Part shown: positions 7,752 to 15,097 of the stretch, piece by piece
How the letters are laid out: every line of letters starts with the position of its first letter
How positions within the stretch are numbered: the stretch's first letter is position 1
Origin: Irpex lacteus
Lineage: Eukaryota > Basidiomycota > Agaricomycetes > Polyporales > Irpicaceae
Length of the DNA stretch: 28,175 nucleotides
Direction: 5' to 3'
Assembly: GCA_001986395.2 (NCBI GenBank)
Contig: MQVO02000115.1
Coordinates: forward strand, 1-28,175
Program-made: the position numbers and the translations under genes
Notes under the pieces: model-generated
What the model was told of the DNA's origin: nothing
The model's database searches: none
What the model saw: only the letters and a program-made list of their open reading frames with translations

Positions 7752-8092
7752 TTAGCGTAAAGTAGAGTAAAGAAAGATAAGAACAGTTAAAATGTGACAC
7801 CCAAAGAACAATTCATCTGTTTCTTCAATAGCACCTTCTATCTTTTTAGGACAGTTATTCAATTTATTACCCCAAAAAACTAGTTAGAATTAATTCATCC
7901 GGTAAAGCGACCCTAGTTTTTTGGGTTGAGTCGCTGAACAGCTATAGGTGTAGGTATATTATGAAATACATTGTTTCAACTAACTAGTACCCAACCAACA
8001 CCTAGTGCAATAAATACTGTAACAGCTAGTGAAGTAGGAGATTTACTATTAGCTGATCCTATTTGTAAGCCTTTACTCCCCTTTACGAAGTG
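7752..8092 (-). pseudogene. Membrane ORF split by palindromic element E7
   Basis: Two minus-strand open segments flank E7. The upstream segment (7926-8092) contains GSANSKSPTSLAVTVFIALG and VGWVLVSWNN with TGA read as Trp, giving one membrane helix. The downstream segment (7752-7869) contains KKIEGAIEETDELFFGCHIL and a second hydrophobic stretch, TVLIFLYSTLR, before a stop. The plan of an 'SPT' helix, acidic linker and C-terminal helix resembles the ORF fragment at 284-640. I infer one gene interrupted by E7 and cut at its 5' end near E8. Function unknown. Confidence 0.45.
7870..7925. repeat. Palindromic element (E7)
   Basis: CCCCAAAAAACTAG starts the element and CTAGTTTTTTGGG ends it. The centre TTAGAATTAATTCATCCGG plus AAAGCGACC is shared with E15 and E18. 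It interrupts a minus-strand ORF. Confidence 0.9.
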
Positions 8093-8123
8093 CTAAATCA
8101 ATTGATTTTAGATTCTGAGCTCC

Positions 8124-8171
8124 CCCCAAAAAAACTAGTTAGAATTAATTCTAATTCCTAGTTTTTTGGGG
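8124..8171. repeat. Palindromic element (E8), near-perfect
   Basis: This 48-base copy is close to a full palindrome: CCCCAAAAAAACTAG, TTAGAATTAATTCTAA, then TTCCTAGTTTTTTGGGG. It is essentially identical to E20 at 24396-24443 more than 16 kb away, so both look recently moved or converted. Confidence 0.93.
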
Positions 8172-8176
8172 ATGTA

Positions 8177-8280
8177 TAGAAATTTTTAATAATAAACAAC
8201 ATCTTACAGATAAAGGGTTAAATGAAATAGTTTATTTAAAATCTATACTTAATTTATATAAGAGCAGCCGGACCGCCGGA
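8177..8280 (+). pseudogene. LAGLIDADG endonuclease C-terminal fragment
   Basis: The open frame reads NFNNKQHLTDKGLNEIVYLK then SILNL. The pattern 'lmknkeHLTxxGLxkIvxiKxxmN' is the standard C-terminal tail of single-chain LAGLIDADG endonucleases. The catalytic helices are missing and E8 lies just upstream, so the element probably marks the break. Confidence 0.6.
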
Positions 8281-8590
8281 CTGATTGGATTTTTGCGGTT
8301 ACTGACTTTAGCAGAAAAATAAAACAAATGCGTTACGAAGAAGCCTGCTTACAAAGTAATGGAAAAGAACTTGATGCCTTCCTTTTTTTTATAAAAAAAA
8401 AGGGAAGTAGAGAATGATATTGTGGATTTATTTGAAAAAAAACGGTGTGATTAGTAATGAGGATGCTAAAACAAGGAAACAGCAAATAAAACGTAACGAA
8501 TCCATGTGCCAGAATAATAGTAAAGAGATTAAATCTAAAATATTTAGCTCTTTAAAACAGTTAAATGATATACGTAACAACAGAAAATAA
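8281..8590 (+). pseudogene. Decayed ORF interrupted by a poly(T)/poly(A) hairpin
   Basis: One frame reads DWIFAVTDFSRKIKQMRYEE and then CLQSNGKELDAF up to the hairpin at about 8378-8403. Another frame beyond it reads VISNEDAKTRKQQIKRNESM and ends at a TAA near 8589. The residues are highly charged and helical. The hairpin and at least one frameshift separate the two parts. I do not recognise the protein. Confidence 0.35.
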
Positions 8591-8631
8591 GTATTAAGAT
8601 AAAGCTATTGAAATTAATAGCCTTAATAAAC

Positions 8632-8648
8632 CCCACCACCGTGGTGGG
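8632..8648. repeat. GC-rich palindrome
   Basis: CCCACCAC-C-GTGGTGGG is a perfect 8-bp stem with a single-base centre in AT-rich DNA, a typical small GC cluster. Confidence 0.7.
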
Positions 8649-8711
8649 CGATAAATAATTTAATGTGTTACTAATTTTCTTTTTATTTATTAAAATTTTA
8701 GAACCCCCTTT

Positions 8712-8935
8712 TTTGGCTACATAAGAATCTAAAGTTAATGAGACTCAATCTACTAAATCTGATGTGATTGTTCATCCTAGAGAAGAAGTTAAAACTGAGG
8801 GGAAGTTAATAGTGAAGCTAAATCAGAGGTTAAATTGAAGGTGAACAAATCGAAGAAACTTACAGAGTTGAACTACATCAAGTACGTGCGAGGGGAGTTC
8901 TTAAGCATAAGGTATTCTATCTAGACAGACACTAG
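8712..8935 (+). pseudogene. Decayed ORF with Glu/Lys repeats
   Basis: Frame-shifted reading gives EEVKTEG, EVNSEAKSEVK and then EQIEETYRVELHQVRARGVL before KHKVFYLDRH and a stop. The alternating acidic/basic repeats suggest an expanded linker. The last part is faintly like N-terminal regions of plasmid DNA polymerases, but this is a guess. Confidence 0.25.
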
Positions 8936-9082
8936 ATAAGAATAAAATTTTATTGGAAGGATAGCAAGTTCGCACCTGTTGATTCTTAGTGGTTTGGGCC
9001 ACGGAAACCGTCTTATTCTAATGTAAACCCTAACCCACTTTCATACACTAGCCTCCCTTTATTTCCTTTTTATTAAAAAAGG

Positions 9083-9780
9083 GGTAAAGTATATTCAGTT
9101 TCAATAAAGGAATTAGTATGTGGGAACCCCATAGTTAAATTAAATACAACATTATCTCTATCATAACCTAATAATATACTAAATATAGTTAAAATAGACA
9201 AAGGTATTGTCATATTAGTACTTTAATGTTTATGTCCATATAGACATTTATTCCCACGTGGATTATTATATAATGTTAAATATTATACTCTTAATGAATA
9301 TATTGCTGTGAATGTAGCTGATGCTGTAGTAATATAAGACATATATATCCACATACAGTACAAATTCCATATAATGATTATAATTATCTGAACTATAGTA
9401 ACCTCTTAGACCAGGCAAAGGGATTAAAGGCTATTAACATAGTAGTATTACTAATTGATAAATATTCTATTAATACTCCAAATTTACGCATATATTGAGT
9501 TTCTGACATATATAACCAGCTGACAGAAATAAAAATGCTTTAAAGAAAGCATGACAATACCCCAAAAACACTAGTAATTATAAATAATTCTAACTAGTTT
9601 TTTTGGAAGAAGAGAGATTACTAAAACATATGCACTTACCCTTATAGCTAACATCATCATGCTTAATTGAGAGATAATAGATAAAGCTATTACTCTTTTT
9701 ATATCATTAAATACTACTGCTATTAAACCACTTATATATGTAGTAAACCCAGCTAATCATAATATAACTAATCATACCAA
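9083..9780 (-). pseudogene. nad5: nad5 pseudogene interrupted by palindromic element E9
   Basis: The upstream part (9607-9780) reads WLAGFTTYISGLIAVVFNDI then KRVIALSIISQLSMMMLAI, the NADH dehydrogenase subunit 5 core containing the conserved NDxKRVIAxSTxSQLGMM block, with TGA as Trp. E9 then cuts in. Beyond it HAFFKAFLFLSAG continues nad5, followed by a heavily frameshifted stretch. Pieces such as TTASATFTAIYSLRV, NNPRGNKCLYGHKH and MTIPLSILTIFSILLG align with the loop and helices after the GFYSKD region. Several stops and frame changes exclude function. It is a different copy from the fragment at 4943-5112. An intact nad5 must lie elsewhere. Confidence 0.8.
9560..9606. repeat. Palindromic element (E9) inside nad5 pseudogene
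   Basis: CCCCAAAAACACTAG and CTAGTTTTTTTGG flank a short AT centre. nad5 similarity stops on one side (AYVLVISLL) and resumes on the other (HAFFKAFLFL), so the element sits within the former coding sequence. About five residues of nad5 are missing at the junction. Confidence 0.85.
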
Positions 9781-9781
9781 T

Positions 9782-9822
9782 AAAAATACACTAGGAATTA
9801 GAAATAATTCTTAGCGTTTTTT
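9782..9822. repeat. Degraded palindromic element (E10)
   Basis: AAAAATACACTAGGAATTAG then TTCTTAGCGTTTTTTTA preserves both termini with several substitutions. It bounds the 5' side of the nad5 pseudogene. Confidence 0.55.
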
Positions 9823-9865
9823 TATTATTTTATTGTGTATACTTTTTTATAACTTTTTATTTTAT

Positions 9866-9991
9866 TTATTCATTTGTTGAATCAGTTGTAGGTTTAGCTG
9901 ATTTATCAGCACTAGGACTAGTAGATTCTGTCGCAGCTGGATTAGAGGTATCTGTAGTAGTGTTAGGTTTAGGTACAGAATCCTTATAGGC
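9866..9991 (-). pseudogene. C-terminal fragment of a Ser/Thr/Pro-rich ORF
   Basis: 41 codons between two stops read DSVPKPNTTTDTSNPAATES then TSPSADKSAKPTTDSTNE. The low-complexity composition resembles the linker of the membrane ORF at 284-640. There is no start codon. It lies just downstream (minus-strand sense) of tRNA-Arg(ACG). Function unknown. Confidence 0.35.
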
Positions 9992-10030
9992 TTAATAAAA
10001 ATAAAGAGATAATGGATTAAGAAATTTATT

Positions 10031-10103
10031 AGTATCTTATTGGACTCGAACCAATATAATATGTTTCGTAAACATATACTACTACCAATTAAGCTAAAGA
10101 TAC
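10031..10103 (-). tRNA. trnR: tRNA-Arg(ACG)
   Basis: The acceptor GTATCTT pairs perfectly with AAGATAC. The anticodon arm TATGT-TTACGAA-ACATA carries anticodon ACG, and the T arm is ATTGG-TTCGAGT-CCAAT. It reads CGN codons, which resident genes here hardly use. One of three arginine tRNAs in the window. Confidence 0.88.
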
Positions 10104-10136
10104 TCAACTCTAATTTAAATAAATAAATAAATTTTT

Positions 10137-10154
10137 GAGGACGTGAGCGTCCTC
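10137..10154. repeat. GC-rich stem-loop
   Basis: GAGGACG-TGAG-CGTCCTC is a perfect 7-bp stem with a four-base loop, just 5' of tRNA-Arg(ACG) in its own sense. It could be a processing or termination signal or a mere GC cluster. Nothing decides between these. Confidence 0.5.
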
Positions 10155-10290
10155 CTCCCGGCTCTAACGTTTAGCACAAATCTAAGATATTCTTTTTTAT
10201 TTAATACATAGATATAAATAAGCTTGTAAGCAAAATATATTCCTTTTCCGTGTATATTATTTGCTTACATAGCTTACACTATGGATTGCT

Positions 10291-10580
10291 TTAATAAATT
10301 TTTTTTACTGAAACATGATAAACACCAATATCTGTGGCAGCTTGTCTTACTAGGGTAGATAGTCTATTCGTTTGTGAAAACATTTGTGACTTCCCTTTTT
10401 TTTTATTAAAAAAAAAAGGATAGAGTGTGCCTTAGCAAGACTATACTTAAGCATACGAGCCCTATCTTTTTCCTTTAATTCTTCGGAACGATTATGGTTA
10501 CTCTCACTAATTTTAGCTCTACCCTCTTCAGATAAAGTATGAACTTTAGTATAATAGGCTTCTTTCATCTTAGCTATAGT
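10291..10580 (-). pseudogene. GIY-YIG homing endonuclease C-terminal tail (NUMOD3 + NUMOD1) with hairpin insertion
   Basis: The upstream part reads TIAKMKEAYYTKVHTLSEEG then RAKISESNHNRSEELKEKDR, the NUMOD3 DNA-binding repeat ('seeariKiSeank'). After a 26-base poly(T)/poly(A) hairpin in another frame comes SQTNRLSTLVRQAATDIGVY then HVSVKKIY, a NUMOD1-type helix ending at the stop. The order matches the C terminus of GIY-YIG intron endonucleases. The catalytic GIY-YIG domain is absent. The hairpin causes the frame change and seems to be a secondary insertion. Confidence 0.65.
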
Positions 10581-10637
10581 CTATTTAAAATTTAGTATAA
10601 CCTAAAGAGCTTCCTGCTTTTTTTAAAGTATTCTACT

Positions 10638-10703
10638 AAAAAAAACTAGGACCCAGCCCACAAAGTGGATTGGATTGTGGACAGAAATAATTAGTTTTTT
10701 TGG
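10638..10703. repeat. Palindromic element (E11) with GC centre
   Basis: CTAAAAAAAACTAG opens and TTAGTTTTTTTGGAG closes the element. The centre holds CCCAGCCCACAAAGTGGATT then GGATTGTGGAC, a diverged form of the GC cluster at 6905-7022 and of the E21 centre. Confidence 0.8.
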
Positions 10704-10749
10704 AGTTTAGAAAAAGGGCTTTATCTTAAAATCATTTACTTTTCAGCTT

Positions 10750-11050
10750 ATGATAGAATGTTCTAGTTTAAGCACTATTGAAACGATAACAAGTAACATA
10801 GCTTGATGTGTATAGAGCTAAACCAATACTTTGAATTTGATTACAATTATTTATAATAGGTGTTGCAGATGATCCTGTTATGCTTGTATTAAGGCTTAAG
10901 TTAAAATGATTTAGATCTTTACCTTACTCTGTGATGTATGAGCCTAGGAAAAGGGTTCCTGTTTTATTATTATTAGTTAAGTAAGAGTTTGAAACATGTT
11001 ACCCTCAGCTCCGTGTTCAGAAGAGGAATAACTTGAATTTACAATTAGAA
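10750..11050 (-). pseudogene. Possible nad2 N-terminal remnant
   Basis: Frame-shifted reading gives LFLGSYITE, KDLNHFNLSLNTSITGSSAT and NNCNQIQSIGLALYTSSYVT. The last part resembles the 'IxSIGxGIGIYSGLFxVT' stretch near the N terminus of basidiomycete NADH dehydrogenase subunit 2, but several stops interrupt it. The identification rests on this short motif only and may be wrong. Confidence 0.25.
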
Positions 11051-11077
11051 TAGTGTAAATAATCAATTTAACCATAA

Positions 11078-11156
11078 CCCTAAAAAACTAATTAATTATC
11101 CCGGTATTATTAAAATTTAATTAAATTAAATTTTAATTAGAGCCTAGTTTTTTTGT
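11078..11156. repeat. Palindromic element (E12), long-centre class
   Basis: CCCTAAAAAACTAA and CCTAGTTTTTTTG flank a long centre with CCCGGTATTATTAAAATTTA, a (TTAAA)-palindrome and TTAGAG. The same centre occurs in E14, E17 (inverted) and E19, defining a subclass. Confidence 0.85.
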
Positions 11157-11382
11157 TGAGGAATGGTAGGAGTAAATAAAAATACATTAATGATCCTCCC
11201 AAATTAAAAATAAATAAACCCTCGTCCGAGGGTAACTATATATAAATTTAATATCTGAACTAACAAAGAATATAACTTATATATTTAATTATCTTTTCTT
11301 TAAAATTATTTTTTTTTTATAAATAAATGATTAACAATACTATGGTTGTACTGGCACCATTCCATTTGGGGTCTATTTTTTA

Positions 11383-11715
11383 TTATTTTTTTATATCTAG
11401 CTCCTCAGATTTAAGCACTTTAATAATATGTTTAATTCTGTTAAAACTTAAATAATATTGATAACAAGTAAAAATAAAGGCAAAAAATAAAGCTATATAT
11501 AAAATGTAAATAGGATTATTTATATAACTGTTTGATAGTAATAATAAGAAACTAGTTCCACCTAAAAATCTTAATGTTCTTATGAAAAATGTAGAATTTA
11601 ATTTAATTAAATTATCAGGTAGTGTTGGAGTTGAATACCCTTTTTTTACCCCAATAATTAGCCTAGATAAAATACTGATTTGATTTAATTTTTGGATTTT
11701 ATTTAATTTTTGCAT
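11383..11715 (-). CDS. Conserved-type fungal mitochondrial membrane ORF, C-terminally short
   Basis: 110 residues with native AT-rich codon use and a clean ATG-to-TAA frame. The N terminus is basic, followed by YSTPTLPDNLIKLNSTFFIR, then two hydrophobic helices (about residues 48-64 and 68-88) and a charged tail IKHIIKVLKSEELDIKK. I recall agaricomycete mitochondrial ORFs with a 'LP.NLIK..' entry, two helices and 'LKSDELDVRNSPLDR', which continue well past this point. If that recollection is right, this copy ends early at ELDIKK. It would be an integral membrane protein of unknown role. No neighbours in operon-like spacing. Confidence 0.5.
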   Translation of the reverse strand: MQKLNKIQKLNQISILSRLIIGVKKGYSTPTLPDNLIKLNSTFFIRTLRFLGGTSFLLLLSNSYINNPIYILYIALFFAFIFTCYQYYLSFNRIKHIIKVLKSEELDIKK

Positions 11716-12085
11716 AATATTTATGAAATTAAATATACTACTAAAAATCTATATATAAAATTTTTATTTTTATACATAAATAAAGATAGTATTAATGTAC
11801 TTAGATAATTAAAATTTTTATACTTAGCTTCTTTCCTTTTTTTAATAAAAAGGTATATACTTAAAAATAGTTAATTATCATTTAACAATCCACTTAAGAA
11901 ATAATATACATACGTTTTATTTTTTTCTCAGGTCCTGATAATTAAGTGTTTTATAAATAAGATACAATATTTATGAATGTTAATATACTACACTAAAATA
12001 ATTATTTTATTATTTTGTATCTCAATTAATAATAGTGCTTCTTTTAAGATTTCAATTTTATATTATTTTAATATTTCCTAAATCC
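11716..12085. other. AT-rich spacer, nothing recognised
   Basis: Very AT-rich. No open frame of note, no tRNA and no palindromic element. One CTTTTTTTAATAAAAAG hairpin lies near 11836. Confidence 0.6.
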
Positions 12086-12090
12086 CCTGA

Positions 12091-12165
12091 TGCGAGTTAA
12101 TGTAATGGAAAGCATAAGAGCCTGGTAAGCTCATAGAGTATATCCAATTCAGACACTCTATTCTT
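12091..12165 (+). pseudogene. tRNA-like sequence (anticodon GGU position)
   Basis: A D-type arm (TGT...GCA) and an anticodon arm GAGC-CTGGTAA-GCTC with GGT in the anticodon position can be drawn, which would read threonine. The acceptor ends TGCGAGT and TATTCTT do not pair, and the T-arm stem AGAGT/ACTCT would enclose a 15-base loop. Probably a rearranged tRNA relic. Confidence 0.3.
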
Positions 12166-12181
12166 TCTTCTTTAATTATAA

Positions 12182-12363
12182 TTAATTTCTTTTGGTTAGT
12201 AACCTTTGTGGAACGATAGTGGAACCTTGGTCCCCACCTTCCCCACCTTCACCACCTTCATCTATTTCCTTACGTGCCTCTATTTCGATTTTACCATACC
12301 TCGAGTCATTACCTGAGCCATGAATTAGTTACCTAACACATTTAGTTAAAATAGCTTTAAGGT
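12182..12363 (-). pseudogene. Gly/Glu-rich ORF fragment with a 49-bp inverted duplicate elsewhere
   Basis: The frame reads GSGNDSRYGKIEIEARKEID then EGGEGGEGGDQGSTIVPQRL and a stop. Its 5' part (12315-12363) is the exact inverted copy of 20776-20824, 8.4 kb away. The GGTGAAGGTGGGGAA run is a short tandem repeat. An in-frame TAG lies within the duplicated part. A similar GEGGEGN motif occurs in the fragment at 27008-27290. Protein not recognised. Confidence 0.4.
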
Positions 12364-12453
12364 GTTCCCGACAATTTGATAGTTTTTAGCAATAGGTTTC
12401 CTTTTGCTAGAGGCCAAGTAAAGTTTCTCACACCTTACCCTAAATCTTACCTT

Positions 12454-12712
12454 TTAATTAATCTCTAAAGCAACACTATAAAAATATAATCCTTTATACT
12501 CTTTATGAGTATCTAAATACCTGCTAATTGTTTTAGCACTCATTTTTAATTCTTTAGTTGCTTCTAATTTAGAACTAAAAGTAGGTTTATTATCATTTAG
12601 CAATATAAATTTATTGTTAACACTTTTGTATACCCATACAGAAACAGTTTAATTAACAGCCTTTTTAATATTATTTAATAATAAATCTTTTTCTGCTTTG
12701 TTTAACCCTTCC
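12454..12712 (-). pseudogene. Homing endonuclease NUMOD1 tail
   Basis: After an in-frame TAA the frame reads VWVYKSVNNKFILLNDNKPT, FSSKLEATKELKMSAKTISR and YLDTHKEYKGLYFYSVAL. This is a textbook NUMOD1 DNA-binding module: strand, 'fsSkleAtkeLgmsaktIsRyLdt', then 'YKglYfyS'. It is used at the C termini of GIY-YIG and LAGLIDADG intron endonucleases. Upstream, AEKDLLLNNIKKAVN precedes the stop. No catalytic domain remains. Confidence 0.65.
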
Positions 12713-12899
12713 CCCCAAATTTAATTTATTTTTAGTTTTTGCTACTTTTTTTGGGGTGGGACTGGCAAACAGACTCTAACTGGTAAATGTGGCTAATGTA
12801 ATGTAATATGTTCTACTCTTGATTAATTTATATCCTCTAACTAAACTCTTCTCTTTATTTTTATTTTGGCTCCCCACAAAGAATAATTTTATTCTTTAT

Positions 12900-13004
12900 T
12901 TAGTTAAGTTCAATAGCATCCTTTAGGTAGCTTTATGTTAGCACACAGAATACTAAGCTTGAGTTAAACTTACTGCTAGTTCTAGACCAACTAGTCCAAC
13001 AAAT
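12900..13004 (-). pseudogene. atp6: atp6 3'-end fragment abutting element E13
   Basis: Translation gives FVGLVGLELAVSLTQA, then a frame change, then YILCVLT, a stop, SYLKDAIELN and a terminal stop. This is the C-terminal helix of ATP synthase subunit a (usual form: GLxxLELxVxxIQAYVFxxLTxxYLNDAIxLH), including the proton-half-channel Gln. Only about 34 of about 255 codons survive. The homology begins exactly at the edge of palindromic element E13, so the rest of the gene was lost or moved there. The frameshift and stop mark it as a pseudogene. Confidence 0.72.
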
Positions 13005-13051
13005 CCCCAAAAAAACTAGTTAGAATTATTTCTAATTCCTAGTTTTTTGGG
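13005..13051. repeat. Palindromic element (E13)
   Basis: CCCCAAAAAAACTAG, TTAGAATTATTTCTAA, TTCCTAGTTTTTTGGG. Same short-centre class as E8 and E20, with one or two differences. It abuts the atp6 fragment without a gap. Confidence 0.92.
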
Positions 13052-13059
13052 TTAAGCGT

Positions 13060-13733
13060 ATGGAATTAGTAAAAGATTAATATAAAATAAATTAAATAAA
13101 AGTTTTTTTGGGAGAACTATTTAAAATTAATACCATTTTTCTTTTCTTTTAATTTTATTTTAAATAAAAAGTAAGATAAATTATTTAGGGGAGAGGACCT
13201 GACATGTAAACAATTGATACTCTAACCAATAATCGGAAACTAGAAATCAGGGATTAGTATTGCATAATAAATTCAAATGAGTTGGTACAAAAGAGATAAA
13301 TTAAATTTATTTATAGAGGAGATATAAGAATAATAAAAAGAAATAATTTGTTTTATTTTATATATAAAAAAAGGATAAAGGGAAGGGTAAAGGGGAGTAT
13401 AACTATCTCTTTCAACTGAAGAGGCTGACCATTAACTTAAATTTAAATTAGATTATAGCGTAACCAGTCTCTGAAGATTCCATAACAATAGACATTGAAC
13501 TGTGTAAAATACCACAGATATTCTTAACATTTACCATAGAATGTTACTGCCTATCTCCTGAGATAATTTTATTTATATTTGTAGGAAGAGCATATAAAAA
13601 TATATTTTTATTAATCTTTTTTTTATTAAAAAGGAGGGGGAGGACAAAAAAAAAGGAAGCAGGGACAGATATAGGTTTCGTATAATCTCTTTTGATCTCT
13701 ACGAAATATTCCCGGAATATATGGACATTATGT
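13060..13733. other. Spacer with an atp8 5' duplicate
   Basis: A solo element right end lies at 13102-13112. ATTAATACCATTTTTCTTTT at 13126-13145 is identical to the 5' start of atp8 at 15097-15116, so a scrap of atp8 is duplicated here. A poly(T)/poly(A) hairpin is near 13615-13665. No complete gene. A 68-codon minus-strand frame at 13544-13750 merely reads on past the end of the cob fragment. Confidence 0.5.
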
Positions 13734-13736
13734 TTA

Positions 13737-13928
13737 TCCAAGGAAAGCAATAGCCATCATAAGAACAAGGATGATTACACCAATAGACCATGGTAGAATC
13801 CGTGGAGCCTTGTATGATCCGTAGTATAGACCTCGAGCGATGTGTAGGTATACAAAGATGAAGAAGAATGAAGCTACATTAGCGTGGATGTATCGAATCA
13901 ACCATCCGTAGTTTACGTCTCGCATAAT
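13737..13928 (-). pseudogene. cob: Solitary cob exon (coding nt 202-393) of non-resident type
   Basis: 64 codons from I68 to G131 of cytochrome b ([20 protein letters not shown] ... MMAIAFLG), including haem-ligand histidines equivalent to H82 and H96 of the resident protein. It differs from the resident cob (18254-19420) at about a dozen residues, and nearly every synonymous site uses another codon. All four arginines are CGA/CGG, while the resident cob uses only AGA/AGG. The ends coincide with coding positions 201 and 393, both well-known cob intron insertion sites in fungi, and a cob-intron-type endonuclease lies directly upstream. It is therefore an exon that once lay between two introns, probably captured from another mitochondrial genome. 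It has no partners here and cannot make a functional protein alone. Confidence 0.85.
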
Positions 13929-13949
13929 CGCAGGTGTTATAATAACTCG

Positions 13950-14555
13950 TTAGTTTTGCAGTGTAGAATAGAAGCTGTATCGGCCTAGGTAAGCCTTCCC
14001 TGTGTCAATGTTACGAGAAACAGCACGAGAAGTACGAGATAGGCCAATAGCCTCTTGAGCGTCTCCATAGTTGGTATATGGAGTAGTGTTAACTAGTACA
14101 CCATTATCATAAATATAAATAGAACGTGATGTAACAGTTCGAGCAATAGCCTTTGCGTATTCGAGTTGATTCATTTCAGGAGTACGTTCCACAGGCACTT
14201 CATAATTCAGTACCTCTGAAATAGTGTCTGATTCTGGTGCAATTCCAGTAACATTACTGTTGGTATAACGTCCTGAGTTGATATACTTACTAATTAGTAC
14301 AAGGAGCTTACGACCTTGAATTAGATAAGCATAACCCCACTTGTACATATACAGAGCTAGACACCATAGAGAGAAATCAACACCCTTTCGAGTTTGGAAT
14401 GGCATAGAAAGGAAAAAAGGCATTAGATAGTCGTATAGCGCATCAATATTAATAATTGAAATAGTGATAACGCTAGTGTTTCGGTTTAGTGTACTACTAA
14501 TTACTGGAGCTGCTCTATCAATAGTGAATGTACACATTTGTGGTAGGCATTGCAG
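13950..14555 (-). pseudogene. LAGLIDADG endonuclease C-terminal half with NUMOD1 tail (cob-intron type)
   Basis: Open from ATG at 14537 to the stop at 13950 (195 codons). About residues 28-90 read IDALYDYLMPFFLSMPFQTR, KGVDFSLWCLALYMYKWGYA and GRKLLVLISKYINSGRY, the second LAGLIDADG half. About 120-190 read EMNQLEYAKAIARTVTSRSI, YIYDNGVLVNTTPYTNYGDA and GLSRTSRAVSRNIDTGKAYL, then GRYSFYS, a NUMOD1 module. I recall this layout, including the 'TPEMNxLxxA' hinge, from cob-intron endonucleases. The first LAGLIDADG motif is missing; upstream the sequence turns into nad4L. Codons are CGN-rich as in the cob exon only 21 bases downstream, so both came together. The intron 3' region has mostly been deleted. 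Confidence 0.72.
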
Positions 14556-14570
14556 GAATGTTCACTAAAT

Positions 14571-14670
14571 GGAATAGGTGTAATTTCAACTCGACAGCTA
14601 GAAGCATAAGTTCAATGCTAATAAGAAGCATAAGTAGATTCTTACGGTTAAGGATAATAAGATATAACCA
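14571..14670 (-). pseudogene. nad4L: nad4L internal fragment
   Basis: The frame reads LIILNRKNLLMLLISIELML LAVELK, here quoted in two pieces. It matches the conserved NRKN...SIELMLLAVNLN core of NADH dehydrogenase subunit 4L, with the membrane glutamate retained. Downstream codons (LHLFHLVNIPAM...) no longer match and lead, with a frame change, into the endonuclease at 13950-14555. The arginine codon is CGT and the codon style matches the neighbouring cob exon. It is a fragment of about 30 codons joined to unrelated sequence. Confidence 0.7.
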
Positions 14671-14848
14671 AAATTTAAAATATCCCTCCAATATTAATTT
14701 TATTTAGTTAAATTAAAAAGGAGGGGGAGGACTAGGTTTACTTTTATTGTAAAAATTTTTCTTTTTATAATTCTCTATAATATTATACATATAAACTTAA
14801 TCCAATAGAGAAGGAATAATCTCTAAATAAATTTAAAGATTCTCCCTC

Positions 14849-14893
14849 CCCTATTCTTTTATTTATATTTTTTATTTTTTGTTTTTAAATTTA
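14849..14893. repeat. 45-bp direct repeat, copy 1
   Basis: The sequence beginning CCCTATTCTTTTATTTATAT is identical over 45 bases to 15390-15434. The two copies flank the atp8-trnI-trnF cassette in the same orientation. Confidence 0.9.
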
Positions 14894-14961
14894 TGTTTAA
14901 GAAAATAAAATTTATACTCTCTTATATAATTAAATACTTTTTTTATTTAGATATATAAAAA

Positions 14962-15008
14962 TAATTAAATAATAAGTAACTAAAATAATAATTAAATAAT
15001 TAAATATT
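14962..15008. repeat. 47-bp inverted repeat, copy 1
   Basis: The sequence beginning TAATTAAATAATAAGTAACT is the exact reverse complement of 15439-15485. The pair encloses about 430 bases with atp8, tRNA-Ile and tRNA-Phe. Confidence 0.9.
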
Positions 15009-15097
15009 TATAAAATTTTAAAGTTCTATAAATCTATTCCTTATATTAAGGGATAAATAACTTTTAATTAAATTAAATTTATAATAAATTTGGGGGA

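Noticed and set aside
9862..10107. 81-codon minus-strand frame
   Set aside because: It reads through tRNA-Arg(ACG). The Ser/Thr-rich fragment in a different frame (9866-9991) is the more plausible coding relic.
13195..13262. tRNA-Val-like sequence on the minus strand (D-arm-like GATTATTGGTTAGAGTATC)
   Set aside because: The anticodon stem does not pair and no T arm or acceptor can be drawn. Left as chance or a very decayed relic.
13544..13750. 68-codon minus-strand frame after the cob exon
   Set aside because: It merely continues past the cob exon end into a poly(T)/poly(A) hairpin. [20 protein letters not shown] matches nothing I know.
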